A stretch of DNA of 5,692 nt from Gammaproteobacteria bacterium (GTDB lineage Bacteria; Pseudomonadota; Gammaproteobacteria; Berkiellales; Berkiellaceae): contig VGTX01000073.1 of assembly GCA_016874315.1 (NCBI GenBank), positions 1 to 5,692 on the forward strand, written 5' to 3'. A program made the position numbers and the translations under genes. Positions 1 through 4,776 of this stretch are shown here, one piece after another (the first letter of the stretch is position 1; the number at the start of each line of letters is the position of its first letter). The notes under the pieces were generated by a model. It was not told the DNA's origin. It searched no databases and worked only from the letters and a program-made list of their open reading frames with translations.

Positions 1-1739
1 ATATTACTACTAATATCAGCAGCAGTTTTTGGCGCCTCTTGATAGAAAGACCTCATCATTTGGTAACGATAACTCTTAATATCGTTCACTTTTGTATGAA
101 CTCGCATAGGATCTACACCCAGCATAAGAAGCATATGTGATGCCATCATTAATGAACCCTCTAAGGCCTCAGGTATTACCTCAGTTGCACCAGACTGTTG
201 CAATGTTGTTAAATAACGATCATCTCTTGTCCTTACTAGGACAGGTAAAGATGGGCGATGAAATCTAATCATTTTCAACATGCGACGAGCGCGATGTGCA
301 TCATCAAAAGTAATCACAATCAATTTAGCATATAAAAGCCCCGAAGCCAGAAGAGTTTCTTCCTTGGTTGCATCTCCATAATAAATAGGCTCCTGAGCAT
401 TTAAAGCTTCCTCTAATCGATCGGGATTCAACTCAATTCCTAGAAATTTGATATTTTCTTGCTCTAAAAATAATGCTAGTGATTGGCCAGTTCTGCCATA
501 TCCACATAAAATAACATGATCACGAAGTGGAGGGGCGCTCACCAAGCCATCAATATTCACTTGATGCCCTTTTTTAGATTTTCCAAAGAGTTTATCCGCA
601 ATTTTTTGACTATTACGAATCAATAAAGGCGAAATTGTTATAGATATAATCACAACTGATGTAATGATGTTTAAGATTTCTGAGGGCAAAATAGCACTTG
701 ATGTTTCGATTGCTAAAATAGCAAAACCAAATTCACCACCCTGCGCTAGCGCTAAACCAGCCTTCAAAGAGGTCAGTCCATCATGTCTACCTACATAATG
801 AGTTAGCAGATATACAACTAACGTTTTAATACAAACAAGCGCCCCAACAAGCAACAATATCCACTTGAAGTAAACAATTAATACATATGGCTCAAGATGA
901 ATCCCGACTGTAACAAAAAACAAACCCAATAATACATCTCTAAACGGCTGAATATCCGTTTCAATTTGATGTGCATATTGCGTTTCAGCCAACATCACTC
1001 CGGCTAAAAAAGCCCCAAGCTCTTTACTCAACCCAACCGCATCAGTAATTGCAGCTGAAGAAAGCGCAACCAATAATGTTGCAAGCATAAAAAGCTCTGA
1101 AGATTTCGCCTCTGCAACAACGTGATACAGTGGTCGTAAAATGAATCGCCCGACAATAAGCAATCCAGACACAACAATACATCCAATTGGTAATAAGGTA
1201 TATAACGCATCCCCAACTGCAGCTCCGTTTCCACCATTTGCCAAAGATGGAATAATGATCAAAAATGGCACAGCAGCCAAATCTTGAAATAATAAAATAC
1301 TTAAAACCAACTGACCATAACGCGATTGTAGCTCTGACTGCTCAACCAACTGTTTTGTTACAACAGCTGTTGAAGAGAGCGTTAATGCACCAGCAATAGC
1401 AATCGATCCAGCCAGCGATATAGAATCTAAAAACGATCCAATTGCAATAATAATCATTGTTGTTATGAGAACCTGACCACCACCCAAGGTAATAAGATTT
1501 CTTCGCATTGAAATCAGTTTAGGAACTGATAATTCCAATCCTATCATAAAGAGCAAAAATACAACGCCAAACTCAGAAATTGTCTCTAAATCTGAACGCG
1601 CCTGTACAAAGCCAAGCCAATTTGGCGAAACCAGCATTCCCGTAAACAGATATCCGAGTATCGCTGGTAGCGATAATTTTCGCAAAAGAGAGACCATGAA
1701 AACACTAATAAACAAAATAACTAGTAAATCTTCGAACAT
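1..1739 (-). CDS. KefB/KefC-type monovalent cation:proton antiporter (CPA2), C-terminus cut by the window edge
   Basis: This inner-membrane antiporter probably exchanges K+ (or Na+) for protons. The frame is open for 579 codons from ATG at 1739 to the window edge. The start is supported by AAGGAG at 1750-1745, five bases upstream. Residues about 5-375 are a chain of hydrophobic helices typical of the Na_H_Exchanger domain. They carry LFQDLAAVP (151-158) with the family's conserved Q152-D153, the PFRDVLLGLFF stretch (265-275) and AQGGEFGF (332-339). Residues about 405-525 are an RCK/TrkA-N domain with the nucleotide-binding glycine motif GYGRTG (413-418) and an acidic residue at the end of the second strand (E436). 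The segment ATEVIPEALEGSLMMASHMLL is typical of the region after this domain. Family members are about 560-660 residues, so little should be missing. I see no HALLGRRG-like regulatory loop and no KefF/KefG partner in the window, so glutathione gating cannot be claimed. A YbaL/RosB-like assignment is equally possible. It is transcribed divergently from aroK. Confidence 0.93.
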   Translation of the reverse strand, partial: MFEDLLVILFISVFMVSLLRKLSLPAILGYLFTGMLVSPNWLGFVQARSDLETISEFGVVFLLFMIGLELSVPKLISMRRNLITLGGGQVLITTMIIIAIGSFLDSISLAGSIAIAGALTLSSTAVVTKQLVEQSELQSRYGQLVLSILLFQDLAAVPFLIIIPSLANGGNGAAVGDALYTLLPIGCIVVSGLLIVGRFILRPLYHVVAEAKSSELFMLATLLVALSSAAITDAVGLSKELGAFLAGVMLAETQYAHQIETDIQPFRDVLLGLFFVTVGIHLEPYVLIVYFKWILLLVGALVCIKTLVVYLLTHYVGRHDGLTSLKAGLALAQGGEFGFAILAIETSSAILPSEILNIITSVVIISITISPLLIRNSQKIADKLFGKSKKGHQVNIDGLVSAPPLRDHVILCGYGRTGQSLALFLEQENIKFLGIELNPDRLEEALNAQEPIYYGDATKEETLLASGLLYAKLIVITFDDAHRARRMLKMIRFHRPSLPVLVRTRDDRYLTTLQQSGATEVIPEALEGSLMMASHMLLMLGVDPMRVHTKVNDIKSYRYQMMRSFYQEAPKTAADISSN

Positions 1740-1754
1740 TTCCACTCCTTTACA

Positions 1755-1768
1755 GATACATATGTATC
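1755..1768. promoter_or_regulatory. Perfect 14-bp palindrome GATACATATGTATC in the antiporter 5' leader
   Basis: The two 7-base half-sites GATACAT and ATGTATC are exact reverse complements with no spacer. The palindrome lies only four bases upstream of the antiporter's Shine-Dalgarno AAGGAG (1750-1745). A perfect palindrome without a loop makes a poor RNA hairpin but suits a dimeric repressor. At this position binding could block transcription of the antiporter gene. No particular regulator can be named, and in A+T-rich DNA such palindromes also occur by chance. Confidence 0.3.
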
Positions 1769-1816
1769 AACTGCCTTGATTTTCATGATATTTTACTCTT
1801 GCACTCAGCAAATCAG

Positions 1817-1846
1817 TTGATATCAGAATATTCTATCTAATATAAT
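1817..1846 (+). promoter_or_regulatory. Candidate sigma70 promoter P1 facing aroK
   Basis: TTGATA (1817-1822, five of six matches to the -35 consensus) is followed after 18 bases by a perfect TATAAT (1841-1846). Transcription would start near 1853 and run toward aroK, giving a leader of roughly 260 bases. That is long for a housekeeping gene, so this promoter may serve a long aroK leader or a short untranslated RNA. Confidence 0.5.
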
Positions 1847-1934
1847 GATAGACAAAAGGTAGCTCTTCAACGATTTTGACTTGCTGAAAGTAATGGTCGT
1901 TTATAAAATTCTCATTCGGGAAACTACTTTTGCG

Positions 1935-1956
1935 ACAACAAAGGGATCGTTGTTGT
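1935..1956. repeat. Inverted repeat ACAACAA/TTGTTGT between the two promoter candidates
   Basis: Arms of seven bases (1935-1941 and 1950-1956) are exact reverse complements around an 8-base loop. The stem is A+T-rich, lies downstream of P1 and is not followed by a T run, so it is not a terminator on the plus strand. It may be a weak leader hairpin or chance. Confidence 0.25.
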
Positions 1957-1970
1957 AAGACAGCTAAAAA

Positions 1971-1999
1971 CTGAGAGAATTCAGGGGATATTGTATAAT
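1971..1999 (+). promoter_or_regulatory. Candidate sigma70 promoter P2 for aroK
   Basis: CTGAGA (1971-1976, four of six -35 matches) is separated by exactly 17 bases from a perfect TATAAT (1994-1999). The predicted start near 2006 gives an aroK leader of about 105 bases containing the inverted repeats at 2061-2096. By position this is the more natural aroK promoter, although its -35 is weaker than that of P1. Confidence 0.45.
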
Positions 2000-2060
2000 A
2001 AATATTGATATTATTCAATTAGTTTTGTGTGGCATTATAGCCTGATTTTCCGTTCATTTT

Positions 2061-2077
2061 CACACAAAAATTGTGTG
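2061..2077. promoter_or_regulatory. Inverted repeat CACACAA-AAA-TTGTGTG in the aroK leader
   Basis: Perfect 7-base arms (2061-2067 and 2071-2077) flank an AAA spacer. A third copy of the half-site TTGTGTG lies 46 bases upstream at 2025-2031. Three copies of one heptamer within about 50 bases upstream of aroK could form an operator, with the inverted pair acting as a dimer site. The pair could also fold as a small RNA hairpin. No regulator can be named from sequence. Confidence 0.3.
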
Positions 2078-2081
2078 TTCT

Positions 2082-2098
2082 AAACAGATCCTGTTTTT
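2082..2098 (+). terminator. Small hairpin AAACAG-ATC-CTGTTT plus T run just before the aroK ribosome-binding site
   Basis: Six-base arms (2082-2087 and 2091-2096) surround a 3-base loop, and the T run extends through 2098. The shape resembles a miniature intrinsic terminator or attenuator. The stem has only two G:C pairs, so it is probably weak. It ends directly at the Shine-Dalgarno AAAGGAG (2099-2105), so folding could instead affect ribosome access. Terminator activity is speculative. Confidence 0.22.
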
Positions 2099-2105
2099 AA
2101 AGGAG
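2099..2105 (+). promoter_or_regulatory. aroK ribosome-binding site
   Basis: AAAGGAG is a near-perfect Shine-Dalgarno sequence five bases upstream of ATG at 2111, and it fixes the aroK start. Confidence 0.85.
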
Positions 2106-2110
2106 ATATC

Positions 2111-2635
2111 ATGAGGCCATTAAATTTGTATTTGATTGGACCTATGGGTGCTGGGAAAAGTACCATCGGTAAACATCTAGCGAGAGAACTAAACATAGAG
2201 TTTTACGACACCGATCAGGTCATAGAAGAACGCTCAGGGGCAGACATTGGATGGATTTTCGATGTAGAAGGTGAATCTGGTTTTCGCAAAAGAGAGCGAA
2301 AAATCATCGATGAACTAACGCAAAGAGTTGGGATTGTTCTAGCAACTGGTGGTGGCGCCGTGCTTGATCCAGAAAATCGCAATCGCCTTGCAGCAAGAGG
2401 AACTGTTGTATATCTTCACACTACAGTTGAGCAACAAATGAAGCGCACAATGCGTGACAAACGCCGTCCAGAATTACAACAAGAAAATTTTGGATCAGAC
2501 GATATGCTTGAACTCATGGAAGAACGTGACCCGCTTTATCGCGAGATTGCGGATATTGTTGTTGAAACAGATGGCCGCACTGTTCGATCTGTTGCTGCGG
2601 AAGTTATTCGCCTTTTAGATGAGCAACTCTCATAA
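2111..2635 (+). CDS. aroK: Shikimate kinase AroK
   Basis: This cytoplasmic enzyme phosphorylates shikimate to shikimate 3-phosphate with ATP, the fifth step of the chorismate pathway to aromatic amino acids and folate. The 174-residue product has the usual AroK length and closely follows the E. coli protein as I recall it. Visible features are the P-loop GPMGAGKST (10-18), DTD at 33-35 with the shikimate-binding aspartate D35, EGESGFR ending in substrate-binding R59, LATGGG (78-82), the lid segment RDKRRP (115-120), and ERDPLY with R139 at the conserved arginine position. All expected catalytic residues are present, so it should be functional. The strong AAAGGAG supports the start. In many gammaproteobacteria aroK follows pilQ/hofQ and precedes aroB on the same strand. 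Here it converges on the pilus-like genes and aroB does not follow, so it appears to be a single-gene unit driven from the upstream intergenic region. No clear terminator lies in 2636-2734. Confidence 0.97.
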   Translation: MRPLNLYLIGPMGAGKSTIGKHLARELNIEFYDTDQVIEERSGADIGWIFDVEGESGFRKRERKIIDELTQRVGIVLATGGGAVLDPENRNRLAARGTVVYLHTTVEQQMKRTMRDKRRPELQQENFGSDDMLELMEERDPLYREIADIVVETDGRTVRSVAAEVIRLLDEQLS

Positions 2636-2734
2636 GAGATTGCTCTCTAATTAATGTGCCCATAATCGTTTTTTAGAAATTTTCGACCCTCTGTGAGCAA
2701 GAAAACTCTTCGAAGTTAAGGCAAAAAAGAGCAA

Positions 2735-3655
2735 TTAATGACATCCCACAAAGATCATCAATTGACTCTTTCCGCCATGTTCTCTATGAAAAAATGGAAT
2801 GAGTGCCTCAGGTAAGATCTTCAAAATAGAGAAGGTTCCTCGATCTCGCACCCAACTCCATTGCCCAGCGCTTCCAAGAAAAGAAAACTCCCCCTTTTTT
2901 ATAACTAATTGTGTCTGAATGGAGTTCATTTGCGCTGGAATCAATCCATAATCTGCGGTTCTCGAGTTTAAATGTTGTTGAAAATCAATATCTAATCTAT
3001 AAACTCCAGAAGATCCCTGTCCACTTGCCTTGAGAACAATCGCGAAATCTACAAGATATCCATCCAATCCATCTTCTGTATTGATCCGAATTTCTTCCTG
3101 GGCCTTGAGTTTGGCAGAACTTCCAACCTCAACGCGAATTCTTGGGCTTGCAATCAAAGAAACACCGAAATCACGCTCCATCTCCAATAGCAAGGAGTTT
3201 AAACCCTCGCGCCAAGTATTAAATTGAAATACTGAATGATCATAAAGAAATGATGAAAGAAATCTCTCCACTTGATGATCTTGCACAACTATACAATACA
3301 ACGTAACAGTCAATGAATCGCGCGGCTTATCTGTCAATTGAATCCACTGCCGCAATAAATCAAGTTCCGTTTGTGATTCCGCTATTAAATTCACAACAGA
3401 TTGCTGTCCGGCGCCAATAATTCTACATTTTTTACAAGGTAGTCCTTTTGAGGAGTTTTGATAAGAAATATAATCCCCTGGGCCTGTAGATTGTAGCTCA
3501 TATAACTCAGTTAAGTATTCTTGTTTATTTCTCGGTTTGATTGGAGCCATTAGAGGATCGGCACATACCAATGTGATTAACATGCAATTTAATAAATTCA
3601 CAATCAAAATGAATAACATTTTGGCCCGAAGTAATCTTTCCTTTTGACCCAGCAT
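2735..3655 (-). CDS. Short, divergent secretin-like protein (PilQ/HofQ-like)
   Basis: This is probably a reduced relative of the outer-membrane secretin of type IV pilus or competence systems. The chosen ATG at 3655 gives 306 residues with a clear signal peptide: basic KERLLRAK (5-12), a hydrophobic core (13-30) and a likely cut after CA at 32. AAGGG lies five bases upstream. The frame stays open up to 3790, but that extension lies inside the PilO-like gene. Residues about 79-128 resemble the end of an N1/N3 periplasmic domain (VVNLIAESQTELDLLRQWI, then a strand). Residues about 150-303 resemble the secretin core: LIASPRIRVEVGSSAKL matches the 'SsPr...A.i..G' region, TQLVIKKGEFSFLG matches the 'T.v.vkdGe...lGG' region, and KSQLMIFV matches the final strand. 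It is short (HofQ is about 412 residues, PilQ longer), lacks the usual N0/AMIN domains and has lost the VPxLGxIPxxG motif. It contains CKKC (74-77). It overlaps the PilO-like gene by 131 bases. Fold assignment is moderately sure; function as a gated channel is doubtful. Confidence 0.62.
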   Translation of the reverse strand: MLGQKERLLRAKMLFILIVNLLNCMLITLVCADPLMAPIKPRNKQEYLTELYELQSTGPGDYISYQNSSKGLPCKKCRIIGAGQQSVVNLIAESQTELDLLRQWIQLTDKPRDSLTVTLYCIVVQDHQVERFLSSFLYDHSVFQFNTWREGLNSLLLEMERDFGVSLIASPRIRVEVGSSAKLKAQEEIRINTEDGLDGYLVDFAIVLKASGQGSSGVYRLDIDFQQHLNSRTADYGLIPAQMNSIQTQLVIKKGEFSFLGSAGQWSWVRDRGTFSILKILPEALIPFFHREHGGKSQLMIFVGCH

Positions 3656-3950
3656 ACCAACCCTTTTCTTGCAACTCGTTAACAAAAAACAAAAAATGCT
3701 CCAATTCACCATCACACTTAATTTTGAAACTTTGGATATAACAAAGATTTTCTTTTTTTGAAAGTTTCTTGGCTTCACATACTCGAACACGTAACTGATA
3801 TCTCTCAGCTACCTGGACTATGTTGCTAATCGATAATTGAGTGAACTCTACCGAGCGAAGATTAGAATCCGCGTAACACGGTAATATAAGACTCAATATC
3901 CAAAGCAGCAGTAATACTACCATCTTTTTCGGTTTTAATACTTTTTGCAT
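3525..3950 (-). CDS. Small exported or membrane-anchored protein, PilO/GspM-like
   Basis: I do not recognise this 141-residue protein with certainty. It begins with a basic stretch and a hydrophobic segment (about 10-24) ending PCYADS, which reads either as a signal peptide cut after CYA or as the single membrane anchor of a PilO-type protein. Residues about 35-115 fit the PilO/GspM ferredoxin-like fold: a helix with ISNIVQVAERYQLRVRV, a strand and helix around FKIKCDGELEHFLFFVNELQ, then a strand with NVIHFDCEF. PilO is normally about 200 residues with a coiled coil after the anchor, and that part is missing. In the canonical complex PilO pairs with PilN in the periplasm, bridging the inner membrane and the secretin. 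The gene overlaps the PilN-like frame by 89 bases and the secretin-like gene by 131. AGGA at 3966-3963 is 12 bases upstream of ATG 3950, rather far; ATG at 3923 is an alternative. Its position between PilN-like and secretin-like genes is the main support. Confidence 0.5.
   Translation of the reverse strand: MQKVLKPKKMVVLLLLWILSLILPCYADSNLRSVEFTQLSISNIVQVAERYQLRVRVCEAKKLSKKENLCYIQSFKIKCDGELEHFLFFVNELQEKGWYAGSKGKITSGQNVIHFDCEFIKLHVNHIGMCRSSNGSNQTEK
3661..3665 (-). promoter_or_regulatory. Ribosome-binding site that decides the secretin-like start
   Basis: AAGGG (read on the minus strand, within GAAAAGGG) lies five bases upstream of ATG 3655. The other in-frame ATGs tested, at 3619 and 3583, lack a well-placed Shine-Dalgarno sequence. 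The 3655 start also gives the most natural signal peptide. Confidence 0.5.
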
Positions 3951-4331
3951 GCATTAATAATTTCCTAACATGATCATCAGCATGGAGAGAAGAATCGATC
4001 TGAATAGTAATGATATATTCTGTTAAATGCCAACTAAACTCTTTTGCGCGAATTCCAACCGGAGCCTCTGCTTTCAAGACTTTTAAATATTTGAGAATAT
4101 TTTCCTGTCTTAAAAAAATTTCTTCCCAGTAATATTCTTCAACAACATTTCGATCTAGACTTTGCATTTCTTCGATCTTGTCATGAGATTTTTTGATTAT
4201 AACATGATCATTTCTAGAGAATGATTGCATAAAAATAAAAATAAAAACCAAGGAAATGATGATGATTTTTAGATGGTTAACTCTAAATTTTTCTCTAAAA
4301 AACTCAAAAAAAAATGTAGCTCGTTAATCAT
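3862..4331 (-). CDS. PilN-like inner-membrane protein, needing a -1 shift in a T9 run
   Basis: This is a PilN/HofN/ComB-type bitopic protein, normally part of the PilM-PilN-PilO inner-membrane platform of type IV pili. The frame is open from the codon after the atpC stop (4326-4324) to the stop at 3862, but has no ATG before its membrane segment; the first usual start codon, TTG at 4251, falls inside that helix. ATG at 4331-4329, overlapping the atpC stop, begins M-I-N-E-L-H-F-F, resembling the INLLPWR opening of PilN. Read without a shift it stops after 20 codons; a -1 shift in the T9 run at 4314-4306 joins it to the main frame and gives 156 residues. In that model there is a basic juxtamembrane stretch (13-22), a membrane helix (about 21-38), a likely coiled coil (about 45-88), then APVGIRAKEFSW and HADDHVRKLLMHAK matching the 'P.gi.l..i' and 'v..ll..L' parts of PilN. 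No Shine-Dalgarno precedes 4331, so expression would rely on coupling to atpC. Decay or sequence error are alternatives. Confidence 0.58.
4306..4314 (-). repeat. Homopolymer T9 (A9 on the plus strand) at the PilN-like frame junction
   Basis: Nine consecutive T's on the coding strand lie between the ATG-initiated reading (from 4331) and the main PilN-like frame. A T6 run follows three bases later (4302-4297). Runs of this length are established sites for RNA polymerase or ribosome slippage, for replication-slippage indels and for sequencing errors. One extra T, or a -1 shift here, produces a continuous 156-codon gene. Confidence 0.75.
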
Positions 4332-4752
4332 TATACGAACGCAAATCTTTGTTGTTTTTGTGTCTCGACGCAAGTGTACGTGCCACTATCGGTGCTCGTG
4401 CAATTTGAGCATACAACTGATGAAATGTTTTGATCTCTTGCTTCTCACCCACTGGCTTTTTGTCCGAAATATTTAAATTAACCGCATCTGCCTGATCGGC
4501 ACGATAACAATAATCAGCCAATATTAAAACGGAATTATCTTTTACCTCAACAAGCCCCCCAAGGGTATGAAATGAGTGCGATCGTCCTTGCGTAATATAT
4601 GTAATATCTCCTTCATATAACAGTGTTAATAGTGGAGCATGTCCTGATAAAATACCTGTTTCACCGAGAGGTCCTATAAACTTAACAAAATCTACTGCCA
4701 AGTCGATAAATACACCCTGAAGGGAAACTACGCGCAATGCAATCGAACTCAT
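4324..4752 (-). CDS. atpC: ATP synthase F1 epsilon subunit AtpC
   Basis: Epsilon forms part of the central rotor stalk of F1 and, through its C-terminal helices, restrains ATP hydrolysis. The 142 residues fit the family's usual length (E. coli about 139). The N-terminal beta-sandwich (about 1-86) carries the signature GPLGETGILSGHAPLLT (27-43), followed by the conserved GGLVEV and VLILAD strands. The C-terminal helical region (about 87-142) is divergent and rich in basic and polar residues, with little of the alanine-rich helix seen in E. coli, so its inhibitory role could differ. ATG at 4752 has AAGGG at 4764-4760, seven bases upstream, and the gene follows atpD by 24 bases, as expected in an atp operon. 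Its stop TAA (4326-4324) overlaps the proposed ATG of the PilN-like gene by eight bases, suggesting coupled translation. Confidence 0.95.
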   Translation of the reverse strand: MSSIALRVVSLQGVFIDLAVDFVKFIGPLGETGILSGHAPLLTLLYEGDITYITQGRSHSFHTLGGLVEVKDNSVLILADYCYRADQADAVNLNISDKKPVGEKQEIKTFHQLYAQIARAPIVARTLASRHKNNKDLRSYND

Positions 4753-4776
4753 ATAAATACCCTTAAGTTTGCATGA

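Larger units (their letters stand above)
1740..2110. other. Divergent intergenic region between the antiporter gene and aroK
   Basis: No convincing gene lies in these 371 bases. The longest frame (minus strand, about 61 codons from 2018) would begin with TTG, has no Shine-Dalgarno sequence and resembles nothing I know. The region is A+T-rich and contains two plus-strand promoter candidates, a perfect palindrome near the antiporter start and several short inverted repeats, each listed separately. For the antiporter on the minus strand, the best promoter I can find is weak: TTGTCT (1855-1850) with TAGAAT (1835-1830) at a short 14-base spacing, or AATATT (1832-1827) at 17. Either would lie back to back with the upstream aroK promoter. 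Confidence 0.6.

Noticed and set aside
1028..1237. Open frame out of register with the antiporter gene (69 codons)
   Set aside because: It lies inside the antiporter coding region, whose frame and motifs are unambiguous.
1833..2018. 61-codon minus-strand frame in the antiporter-aroK gap
   Set aside because: TTG start, no Shine-Dalgarno, no recognisable protein features, and it covers both plus-strand promoter candidates in whole or part.
2636..2734. Intrinsic terminator between aroK and the secretin-like gene
   Set aside because: Only very short stems (AGAG-ATTG-CTCT and the CTTCGAAG palindrome) are present and none is followed by a suitable T run on either strand.
3030..3227. Plus-strand frame opposite the secretin-like gene (65 codons)
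   Set aside because: Antisense shadow without ribosome-binding site or recognisable features.
3656..3790. Upstream extension of the secretin-like frame to ATG 3790
   Set aside because: The extra 45 residues lie within the PilO-like gene, put a second hydrophobic stretch ahead of a clear signal peptide, and the 3655 start has a better ribosome-binding site.
4273..4476. Plus-strand frame opposite the atpC end (67 codons)
   Set aside because: Antisense shadow of atpC and the PilN-like start region.
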